Origin: an uncultured Lachnospiraceae bacterium
GTDB lineage: Bacteria > Bacillota > Clostridia > Lachnospirales > Lachnospiraceae
DNA length: 64,000 nucleotides
Reading direction: 5' to 3'
Assembly: GCA_902776305.1 (NCBI GenBank)
Contig: CACYPS010000004.1
Span: 1-64,000 of the forward strand
The position numbers and the translations under genes are program-made. Positions 57,284-64,000 of the stretch are shown piece by piece. The notes beneath the pieces were generated by a model. The model saw only the letters and a list, made by a program, of their open reading frames with translations. It had not been told where the DNA came from and made no database searches. Each line of letters opens with the position of its first letter. The first letter of the stretch is position 1.

Positions 57284-58651
57284 ATGAATATACAAAAACA
57301 GATTTTGATATGGATTTGCATGGCACTCTGTGCAATCCTTCTCATCGGCTGCGCAGGAACGGCACCGCAGGATACATCCGTCATTTCGGATGTATCGGAA
57401 GCGGAAGCGATGGAAACGGGTGTGACAAATCCGGACGTTATGAAGACTGAGAATTTCCGGGAGACGAATCAGGATGTTGAGAGCATACGGTCCGCCTCGG
57501 ACGTCAAACTGCATTTTCTGTGCGTGACCGACGATGACGCCGGCCGCGACCTGATCCTGATCGAGTCGGGCGGGGAGTTTGGATTCGTGGACTGCGGAAC
57601 ATTTGCGGCGCGTGAACAGACTTTGAGCATCATGGATGACCTGGGTGTAACGCCTGACAACCTGAAATTCATTATCGGGACTCATGCGCATGGGGACCAT
57701 ATCGGGCTTATGGATCATCTCATTTACAGATACCGCCCGGAGCGCGTTTATCTGATGCCTTTTACGAAGGATGACATGGTAAATCCGGACGAGTGGAAGG
57801 ATGTTTCCTGGGAGAACGCGATGAAACAGGCGGATGCCTGCAAGGTTCCGGTCATCGACACCTTCGAGGAAGGCGCTTCGGAGGAGCCATGGATCAATAA
57901 AAACAGGAAAAACCGTTATACGGCCAGCCCTCATTTTAAGTTCGGGGATGCGCAGATCGACATATACAATTATTCGCAGCAGTATCACGAGTCGAAAGTG
58001 GTAAATGCAAATGACACTTCTCTCGTCGTAAAACTCACCGCCGGCGGGCACTCGGCACTTCTGACAGGTGACCTGTCAAATGCCCGGGGTATCGGGGATG
58101 ATCCCGGTTACGATGAGGCCGCAATTGCAGATGAAGTAGGCCATGTTGATATCCTGAAGCTCCCGCACCACGGATCGGGCTTTTATAATACGATGAGGCC
58201 GTTGGACCTGAAAAAGTTCTCGGCGTCCTATTTGATTCAGACGGGACCGACTCATTTCATTTTCACGGGAAAGAATCAGTACGGAAAGGTGAAATGCTTT
58301 TCGGAGGTCCTTCGTGAAGTGAAGATGGGAGCGAAGTATGTCTCAACGTTCTGGTATGACAAACGGATTATAGGAAGTGCGGGACTGGGAGCGATTACAT
58401 TTGACATGACAACGCTCGAAAACAATATTCCCACGAACTACAGCATTATGGCACTCGATCAGGACGGAAGAAGCTATATGTTCCGAGGAGGCAGGCTGGC
58501 GGAATTCACGCTGGACGACGGAGATGTGTACATCTCCAACGGCAAACGGAACAAAGCAGGGTATATCACGGCGGATGATATCGTTTATACAATTAATAAC
58601 GAGAGCAAGATCGTCGGCGCGGACGGACAGAAGTGGGAGAGATTCCGCTGA
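57284..58651 (+). CDS. Metallo-beta-lactamase-fold lipoprotein
   Basis: The 455-residue protein has a lipoprotein signal ending LLIGC. A disordered stretch precedes an MBL-fold domain with TLHFLCVTDDDAGRDL-type opening (VKLHFLCVTDDDAGRDL) and the metal motif GTHAHGDHIGLMDHL (about 133), then LLTGDLSN and ILKLPHHGSG. It resembles the ComEC-type MBL proteins that hydrolyse phosphodiesters, but no competence-type channel domain is present. It is expected outside the membrane. AGGAG lies 8 nt before ATG 57284. Confidence 0.85.
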   Translation: MNIQKQILIWICMALCAILLIGCAGTAPQDTSVISDVSEAEAMETGVTNPDVMKTENFRETNQDVESIRSASDVKLHFLCVTDDDAGRDLILIESGGEFGFVDCGTFAAREQTLSIMDDLGVTPDNLKFIIGTHAHGDHIGLMDHLIYRYRPERVYLMPFTKDDMVNPDEWKDVSWENAMKQADACKVPVIDTFEEGASEEPWINKNRKNRYTASPHFKFGDAQIDIYNYSQQYHESKVVNANDTSLVVKLTAGGHSALLTGDLSNARGIGDDPGYDEAAIADEVGHVDILKLPHHGSGFYNTMRPLDLKKFSASYLIQTGPTHFIFTGKNQYGKVKCFSEVLREVKMGAKYVSTFWYDKRIIGSAGLGAITFDMTTLENNIPTNYSIMALDQDGRSYMFRGGRLAEFTLDDGDVYISNGKRNKAGYITADDIVYTINNESKIVGADGQKWERFR

Positions 58652-58682
58652 ATGAGTACAGGAAAGCAGGTCAAACGGCAAT

Positions 58683-59960
58683 ATGGCACTAAATGAATAC
58701 GTACAGTCGGGCGGAAAATATCTGAGATGCGGCTATACGACCGGTACCTGTGCAGCTCTGGCAGCTTCCGCAGCCATGGAACTTCTTCTGACGGGCAGAC
58801 CGCCGGAGAACGTAGCCCTGGTCACGCCGAAAGGAATACGCGTTGAGGTGATTCCTGAGCTGTGCGAGTATGCGGACCGGACAGCCCCGGTGAGTATGAC
58901 AGCAGAGGAATCTGCGGCAAGTATGGCAGCAGAGGAATCTGAGGCAGGTATGTCCGCAAGGGCAGCCGTCAGAAAGGATGCAGGGGACGATCAGGATGTC
59001 ACGGATGGTATCCTGATCGCAGCAGAAGTGACTGCGTATCCTGAAATCGAAAATGAAAAGGGCCTTGAGATCCGAATCGAAGGCGGCTCCGGCGTCGGAC
59101 GGATCACAAAACCGGGGCTTGACCAGCCTGTCGGATCAGCCGCCATCAATCATGTTCCCCGTGAGATGATAGAGCGCGCGGTCAGGAAAGCTTGCGGAGC
59201 AGCAGGCTTTCAGGGCAGAGTTGACGTCGTGATTTCTGTCCCCGACGGAGAGAAAATCGCGAAGAAAACATTCAATGAACATCTTGGAATTGTGGGCGGT
59301 ATTTCCATTCTGGGAACATCCGGAATCGTGGAACCGATGAGCATGCAGGCATTCAGCGATGCAGTCTGTGTCGAAATCAGGCAGGTCCGCAAGATGAGCC
59401 AATCAGGCAAACTTATTCTGACTCCGGGCAATTACGGGATGGATTTTTTGAAAGAGCAGGGAATTCTGAGGGGAGAGAGCAGGACATCCGGTGACGGGGA
59501 GACAAACTCTCCGGAATTTCCGATCGTCATGTGCTCCAACTTTATCGGGGATGCACTCGACGCCGCATCGGCGGAAGGCTTTCGCGAGGTACTTCTGGTT
59601 GGCCATATCGGAAAGCTTGTGAAAGTGGCCGGCGGAATTATGAATACCCATAGCCGCTACGCGGACTGCCGGATGGAACTTTTTGCGGCACATGCGGCAA
59701 TCTGCGGGGCGAACGGTGATATATGCCGACGGCTCATGCACTGTGTGTCGACGGATGCGTGTCTGGATATTTTAAAGGAGACAGGACTTTGTGATGAGGT
59801 CATGCGTGCCCTTATGGAGTCAATGGAGAAATATCTGCTCAGGCGGGTCAATGGGGCTTACGAAGTGGGTGCGGTGACATTTTCAAATGTTCATGGAGTC
59901 CTCGGTGTAACGCCCGGCGCAGGAAAAATGCTTGAGCGGTACCGTTTGGAGGATGTATAA
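58683..59960 (+). CDS. cbiD: Cobalt-precorrin-5B (C1)-methyltransferase
   Basis: The 425-residue CbiD methylates C1 of cobalt-precorrin-5B in the anaerobic cobalamin pathway. RCGYTTGTCAALAASAA at the start, GSGVGRITKPGLDQPVG, NEHLGIVGGISILGTSGIVEP and MNTHSRYADCRMELF are characteristic. An Ala/Glu/Met-rich insertion near residues 71-95 includes a 27-bp duplication (SMTAEESAA, SMAAEESEA) and makes the protein longer than usual (about 370). The last 50 bp are duplicated downstream of the stop. It starts 31 nt after the MBL gene. Confidence 0.93.
   Translation: MALNEYVQSGGKYLRCGYTTGTCAALAASAAMELLLTGRPPENVALVTPKGIRVEVIPELCEYADRTAPVSMTAEESAASMAAEESEAGMSARAAVRKDAGDDQDVTDGILIAAEVTAYPEIENEKGLEIRIEGGSGVGRITKPGLDQPVGSAAINHVPREMIERAVRKACGAAGFQGRVDVVISVPDGEKIAKKTFNEHLGIVGGISILGTSGIVEPMSMQAFSDAVCVEIRQVRKMSQSGKLILTPGNYGMDFLKEQGILRGESRTSGDGETNSPEFPIVMCSNFIGDALDAASAEGFREVLLVGHIGKLVKVAGGIMNTHSRYADCRMELFAAHAAICGANGDICRRLMHCVSTDACLDILKETGLCDEVMRALMESMEKYLLRRVNGAYEVGAVTFSNVHGVLGVTPGAGKMLERYRLEDV
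58893..58946 (+). repeat. 27-bp in-frame duplication inside cbiD
   Basis: Two copies of a 27-bp unit starting AGTATG, with core CAGCAGAGGAATCTG, encode nine-residue repeats in the insertion. Confidence 0.85.
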
Positions 59961-59973
59961 GCACACGTTATTT

Positions 59974-60023
59974 TCGGCGTAACGCCGGGTGTAGGAAAAA
60001 TGCTCGGGCGTTACCGTTTGCAG
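59974..60023 (+). pseudogene. Duplicated cbiD 3' end
   Basis: It matches 59903-59953 with a period of 71 bp; the frame reads VTPGVGKMLGRYRLQ, against VTPGAGKMLERYRLE in cbiD. It is non-coding and lies in the cbiD-cbiF gap. Confidence 0.85.
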
Positions 60024-60097
60024 GTATCATCGCAGACAGAGCTCCGGAGCGGGGCTTCACTTAGATAATAGAAAACGAATGTAATAGGAGAATCAGA

Positions 60098-60859
60098 TTG
60101 GTACATTTTGTCGGAGCCGGTCCGGGAGCGCCGGACCTCATAACCGTAAGAGGTGCGGAGCTTCTCGGCAGAGCGGATATTGTCATATACGCGGGGAGTC
60201 TGGTCAATCCGGCACTGCTCGGCCTGTGCCGGGACGGCACGGAGATATATAACAGCGCGGAGATGACGCTGCCGGAGGTAAAGGATGTCTGTGTTCGCGG
60301 GCATGCCGAGGGCAGGGAAATAGTGCGGTTGCACACGGGAGACGCCAGTATTTACGGGGCGATCCGCGAGCAGATGGACGAACTTGCCGCGGAGGGGATT
60401 CCGTATGACAATGTTCCCGGGGTATCTTCGTTCTGCGGAGCGGCGGCAGCGTTGCAGGCAGAGTACACGCTGCCCGGGATCAGCCAGAGCGTGATCATCA
60501 CCCGGATGGCGGGAAAAACGCCGGTTCCCGAGAGGGAGGCTCTGGAGAGTCTTGCCGTGCACGGAGCGACGATGGTCATTTTCCTGTCAGCCGGAATGAT
60601 GAAGGAGGTAGCGGAGGCACTGCTTAAGGGAGCCTATACCGAGAGCACGCCGGCAGCGATCGTTTATAAGGCAACGTGGCCTGAGCAAAAGATTGTCCAC
60701 TGTACGGTGGGGACGCTGGCTTCGGCGGGCGAGGCGAGCGGGATTCGCAAGACAGCGCTCATACTTGTCGGGGATTTCCTCGGGGGCGGGTATGAGAGGA
60801 GTAGGTTGTATGATCCGGGGTTTGAGACGGAGTTTCGAAAGGGAGGTAACTATGGATAA
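60098..60859 (+). CDS. cbiF: Cobalt-precorrin-4 (C11)-methyltransferase
   Basis: The 253-residue SAM-dependent methyltransferase has VHFVGAGPGAPDLITVRG, the YAGSLVNPALL region, LHTGDASIYGAIREQMDEL, and PGVSSFCGAAAALQAEYTLP, all typical of CbiF/CobM. It methylates C11 of the corrin ring. Start TTG 60098 follows AGGAG by 7 nt and gives the family's usual N-terminus. The 3' end overlaps the deacetylase gene by 8 nt. Confidence 0.93.
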   Translation: MVHFVGAGPGAPDLITVRGAELLGRADIVIYAGSLVNPALLGLCRDGTEIYNSAEMTLPEVKDVCVRGHAEGREIVRLHTGDASIYGAIREQMDELAAEGIPYDNVPGVSSFCGAAAALQAEYTLPGISQSVIITRMAGKTPVPEREALESLAVHGATMVIFLSAGMMKEVAEALLKGAYTESTPAAIVYKATWPEQKIVHCTVGTLASAGEASGIRKTALILVGDFLGGGYERSRLYDPGFETEFRKGGNYG

Positions 60860-61946
60860 GTGGCAACAGAGAGCATATGAAAAGAAAAAAGCGCGCGAGA
60901 AGCAGCTGAGACGCAGGCTCACGATAGCAGGTGGCGTCGCGGTAGCTCTCGTGGCATCGGTCATTTTTGCCGTGATACCGCATGAGCCGAGTGTGAGCAG
61001 CACTTCAGGTCAGGTGGCCGCCGGGGCAGCCACGACGGAGCAGGCGGGAGCTGTGTATTATGCAGACGGCACGGGAGGAAGTGCATCTGAAAACGGAGCG
61101 GCTGCCGCAGATGTAAGCGATACCGCAAGCAGTGATACTTCTGTCGCTGTAGCCACCGATTCTGCCGCGCAGCCGGCAGCAGCCACGGCGACTCCGGTTC
61201 CGACAGCAACACCGGCACCGACGGCAACGCCGGTTCCTACCGAAACTCCGGCTCCGGCTGTACCGGATCGCTCAGATTTTGCGGTCGATCCTAATAATCA
61301 GAACTGGAATTATGATCAGACAGCGGAGAAGACGGTCTACCTGACATTTGACGACGGTCCGTCCTATCTGACTCCTCAGGTTTTGGATATTCTTGATTCC
61401 TACGGCATTAAGGCCACATTCTTTGTCACAGCCCAGAATCCCGACTATTTCGGATTGATCAAGGAAGCCTATGATCGTGGAAACACAATTGCACTTCACT
61501 CCTACACGCATGAGTACGATCAGATATATGCATCTGTAGACGCGTTTTTTGAAGATCTCGACCAGATTGCTGCGGTCGTTCAGGAGCAGATCGGGTATGT
61601 TCCCTGCTTCATACGCTTCCCCGGCGGTGCGTCCAACGGGGTCTCCAGACACTATTGCGAAGGCATCATGACCGCCCTGTCCCAGGAGGTTCAGGCCCGC
61701 GGTTACCAGTATTGGGACTGGAACGCGGCGACCGGTGACGGGGAATCCGTGACCACGGAGGAGTCGATCGCAAATGCCCTCAGTGCGGAATCTCAGACAA
61801 TCGTTCTGCTCTGCCATGACGGTGAGCTGAAGGAGACGACGGTTGAGGCGTTGCCCGCTATTATCGAGGGGTTCCAGGAACGTGGCTATGTATTCAAGCC
61901 GATCGACCGGACGAGTACGGTGGTGCATCACGAAATCTTTAATTAA
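60852..61946 (+). CDS. Membrane-anchored polysaccharide deacetylase
   Basis: The 364-residue protein has a short basic cytosolic start (KWQQRAYEKKKAREKQLRRR), a membrane anchor (about 22-42), an Ala/Ser/Thr/Pro linker ending in PTATPAP-like repeats (about 115-140) and a NodB domain (about 155-355). Motifs: YLTFDDGPSYLT, LHSYTHEYDQIY and RFPGGAS. It should remove N-acetyl groups from peptidoglycan or other surface glycans. GGGAGG precedes ATG 60852, and the gene overlaps cbiF, so it is embedded in the cobalamin operon though unrelated to that pathway. Confidence 0.9.
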   Translation: MDKWQQRAYEKKKAREKQLRRRLTIAGGVAVALVASVIFAVIPHEPSVSSTSGQVAAGAATTEQAGAVYYADGTGGSASENGAAAADVSDTASSDTSVAVATDSAAQPAAATATPVPTATPAPTATPVPTETPAPAVPDRSDFAVDPNNQNWNYDQTAEKTVYLTFDDGPSYLTPQVLDILDSYGIKATFFVTAQNPDYFGLIKEAYDRGNTIALHSYTHEYDQIYASVDAFFEDLDQIAAVVQEQIGYVPCFIRFPGGASNGVSRHYCEGIMTALSQEVQARGYQYWDWNAATGDGESVTTEESIANALSAESQTIVLLCHDGELKETTVEALPAIIEGFQERGYVFKPIDRTSTVVHHEIFN

Positions 61947-62093
61947 AATTTTCAGCCTGAACGGTTGCACCAAAAATATCGACTTTTTATTGCGATAAAT
62001 CGCATGAAAAACTAATTTTACGGCAACCGTAATAGAAGAAAATTTTTTAAGGAATTAATGAAATACTACTGGTAATGAGGCGGAGGCATTTAC

Positions 62094-63209
62094 ATGCAGG
62101 TAAGAATCATTTCTTTCACGGATCGCGGACAGCAGCTCGCTGAATCGCTTGCGGACCGGCTCTGCGGAACAGCCACCCGTTGCGGCAGAGATTGCTCACT
62201 CGGCGAATGGGTAAGGGATGCCTTCGACAGTGCAGATGCACTCATATACGTCGGAGCAGTCGGCATCTGTGTGCGGACGATCGCACCGTATATCAAGAGT
62301 AAAACGCGTGACCCCGCTGTCATCGTTATAGACGAGACCGGCAGATATGTGATTCCCGTTCTCAGCGGTCACCTTGGCGGTGCAAACGATCTTGCCCGCC
62401 GCATTGCCCGTCTTACGGGGGCGGAACCGGTCATCACGACAGCAACAGATCTTGCCCATGCTTTTTCGGTGGATGCGTGGGCGAGGATACAGGGATGTGT
62501 TGTGGAGAATCCCGGACGGATAAAAGCTGTCTCATCGAAGATCCTATCCGGGGATGATATTGTAATCGCGAGTGACTTCCCGATTTCCGGGGAGGTGCCG
62601 GAGAATGTGATCGTCAGGGAATGTCGGGATGCGGAGAGCAGGAATACGTGTATACGTGGGAGAAACTGTTGTCCGGGTATGTACGGCAGCATAGATGAAT
62701 ACGACGAGAGATCGGCATGTGCGGCAGAAGATGCAGACGCTGCCTTAACGATTTGCCGCAGAGACACAGAAAATGTGCAGGTCCTGCGAATCGTACCGCG
62801 CGTTGTCTGTGCGGGTGTGGGCTGCAGAAGGGGTATCCCTGCAAGAAATGTTGAAAATGCAATCCGGACGGCATTTGAAGAAGCCCATATATCGGAAAAT
62901 GCGCTCTGCGGAGTTTTCAGCATTGACATCAAGGCGAATGAAGAGGGGCTGCGTGAATTCTGTGAAAGCAGGAGACTTTCGCTTGTGACATTTTCTGCTG
63001 AGGATCTCATGAGCGTGACGGGAACATTCACACAGTCTGCATTTGTGAAAGAAATCACCGGCGTTGATAACGTGTGCGAGAGGAGTGCCGTGCTCGGAGC
63101 AGGCTCAGACTGTGAAGACAGTCTCATTTTCCGAAAGCATGTGTACGATGGTGTCACGGTGGCGCTTGCGGTGCGGACATTTGCACCTGATTTTCGGTGG
63201 ACGGAGTAG
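62094..63209 (+). CDS. cbiG: Cobalt-precorrin-5A hydrolase
   Basis: The 371-residue CbiG opens the lactone ring of cobalt-precorrin-5A and releases acetaldehyde. The N-terminal domain has ALIYVGAVGICVRTIAPYI and VIPVLSGHLGGANDLAR; the C-terminal domain has VCAGVGCRRGIPARNVENAI. A Cys-containing spacer (about 180-225) separates them. GGCGGAGG lies before the ATG. The gap from the deacetylase gene is 147 nt with no feature recognised. Confidence 0.93.
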   Translation: MQVRIISFTDRGQQLAESLADRLCGTATRCGRDCSLGEWVRDAFDSADALIYVGAVGICVRTIAPYIKSKTRDPAVIVIDETGRYVIPVLSGHLGGANDLARRIARLTGAEPVITTATDLAHAFSVDAWARIQGCVVENPGRIKAVSSKILSGDDIVIASDFPISGEVPENVIVRECRDAESRNTCIRGRNCCPGMYGSIDEYDERSACAAEDADAALTICRRDTENVQVLRIVPRVVCAGVGCRRGIPARNVENAIRTAFEEAHISENALCGVFSIDIKANEEGLREFCESRRLSLVTFSAEDLMSVTGTFTQSAFVKEITGVDNVCERSAVLGAGSDCEDSLIFRKHVYDGVTVALAVRTFAPDFRWTE

Positions 63210-63211
63210 AC

Positions 63212-63949
63212 ATGAAGAAATTGTATATCGTGGGAATCGGGCCCGGATCAGAAAATATGATAACACCGGAGGCGCAGAGCGCCCTTCAAGCCGCAGAGGT
63301 AATCTGCGGCTACACGGTCTATGTGGACCTTGTCAGGGAACGCTATCCCGATAAGGAATTTCTGACCACCCCGATGCGGAAAGAAATTGAGCGCTGTCGG
63401 ATGGCGCTGGAGACAGCCGATCAGGGCAGAACGGTTGCCATGATTTGCAGCGGCGATGCCGGCGTATACGGTATGGCCGGGCCGATTCTGGAGATGCAGG
63501 AGGATTTCCCGGCAGTTGAAACCGAAGTGATTCCCGGCCTCACAGCAGCCATCTCGGGCGCGGCGATCCTCGGGGCTCCGCTCATGAATGACTTCTGCGT
63601 GATTTCCCTCTCGGATCTTATGACACCGAAGGAAATGATAGAAAAAAGGCTGCGCGCAGCCGCCGAGGGGGATTTTGCGATCTGCATTTACAACCCGATG
63701 TCGAGAAAACGTCCTGACCATCTCGCATGGGCGTGCGGCATCCTTCTTGAGAAAATGTCTCCCCTCACCGTCTGCGGCTGGGTCCGCAACATCGGGCGCG
63801 ACGGTATGGAGAAAAGGCTTCTCACTCTCGGCGAGCTAAAGGACGAGAAGGTCGATATGTTCACAACGGTGTTCATAGGTAATTCGCAAACTATGAATGT
63901 ATCCGGGAAAATGGTCACACAGAGAGGTTATTCGATGGGGAGGTGTTGA
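63212..63949 (+). CDS. cbiH: Cobalt-precorrin-3B (C17)-methyltransferase
   Basis: The 245-residue methyltransferase has KKLYIVGIGPGSENMITPEA, ICGYTVYVDLV, ICSGDAGVYGMAGPILEM and TAAISGAAILGAPLMNDFCV, typical of CbiH/CobJ. It methylates C17 and drives ring contraction. ATG 63212 lies 2 nt after the cbiG stop with ACGGAG upstream; the coupling suggests one transcript. Confidence 0.93.
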   Translation: MKKLYIVGIGPGSENMITPEAQSALQAAEVICGYTVYVDLVRERYPDKEFLTTPMRKEIERCRMALETADQGRTVAMICSGDAGVYGMAGPILEMQEDFPAVETEVIPGLTAAISGAAILGAPLMNDFCVISLSDLMTPKEMIEKRLRAAAEGDFAICIYNPMSRKRPDHLAWACGILLEKMSPLTVCGWVRNIGRDGMEKRLLTLGELKDEKVDMFTTVFIGNSQTMNVSGKMVTQRGYSMGRC

Positions 63950-63953
63950 CCTC

Positions 63954-64000
63954 ATGCAGCCATGCAAGGTAATCATATTCGGCGGCACCACTGAAGGACG
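63954..64000 (+). CDS. cbiJ: Precorrin-6A reductase, 5' end only
   Basis: The first 15 residues, MQPCKVIIFGGTTEG, match the start of CbiJ/CobK NADPH-dependent reductases (IFGGTTEGR). GGGGAGG precedes the ATG, 4 nt after the cbiH stop. The gene continues beyond the window. Confidence 0.8.
   Translation, partial: MQPCKVIIFGGTTEG

Noticed and set aside
57046..58682. Cobalamin riboswitch before the cbi genes
   Set aside because: No B12-box-like conserved segment was found before cbiD or the MBL gene; the operon promoter may lie further upstream.

Overview
The window reads as chromosomal DNA from an anaerobic, low-to-mid GC Bacillota, most likely class Clostridia and plausibly near Lachnospiraceae. 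The basis is strong AGGAGG-type ribosome binding sites, a HrcA/CIRCE heat-shock site, an anaerobic cobalamin (cbi) cluster, indolepyruvate:ferredoxin oxidoreductase, LarE, a ComB-like phosphatase, split CadA/HMA metal export and many DUF families common in gut clostridia. No rRNA or tRNA gene and no CRISPR array was recognised. All homology statements rest on reading the sequence, not on database searches.

Layout. 0.2-2 kb: LarE sulfur insertase and, convergent, an HTH-Uma2 protein. 2.3-7.7 kb: polyamine operon, a cupin-XRE regulator followed by potA, potB, potC and potD. 7.8-14.5 kb: a complete Wadjet-type anti-plasmid SMC system (jetA, jetB, jetC, jetD), followed by an unrecognised gene and a DUF2325 gene. 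A decayed jetD-like 3' end and a second CIRCE site precede hsp20 and a DnaJ-like gene (18.5-20.2 kb), so this junction looks rearranged. 20.4-31.5 kb: ComB-like phosphatase, small membrane and HTH proteins, a lipoprotein, a zinc-ribbon Ser/Thr kinase, a HipB-like repressor with three evenly spaced operators, a DUF5107-TPR protein, an XRE regulator, a 49-residue peptide with a Gly-Gly leader-like segment and an unrecognised conserved protein. 31.7-34.4 kb: an IS607-type element (serine recombinase, small ORF, TnpB). 34.4-38.9 kb: iorA-iorB-paaK for aromatic 2-oxoacid metabolism. 39.2-43.1 kb: HTH-aldolase fusion, ECF S component, broken nitroreductase, DUF4342 protein and TetR regulator. 43.5-51 kb: Lon protease, then a CadC-type repressor, a GH130 enzyme, a DUF3791/DUF3990 cassette, an HMA chaperone and a metal P-type ATPase. 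51.4-58.6 kb: MATE exporter, HisB, CPBP protease, a repeat-tailed surface protein and an MBL-fold lipoprotein. 58.7-64 kb: cbiD, cbiF, a polysaccharide deacetylase, cbiG, cbiH and the start of cbiJ.

The most striking non-coding content is repetitive. Three arrays (35.8, 43.2 and 51.0 kb) are built from ~74-bp units, each carrying TTACCGAAG/CTTCGGTAA inverted arms. A family of ~95-bp hairpin elements with GGGCTGTCGCATTAA-like ends has four copies, all just downstream of stop codons. A REP-like family with core ACTCACGTCACGAGTA occurs in three to four copies. A compact four-way-junction inverted-repeat element lies at 41.2 kb.

How the parts work together: the pot genes import polyamines under a co-transcribed cupin regulator. 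Jet genes probably clear plasmids. The CadC-like repressor has near-identical operators at its own promoter and at the HMA/P-ATPase promoter. TetR and lon appear to share one palindrome placed between back-to-back promoters. The cbi genes form the middle of the anaerobic corrin ring pathway.
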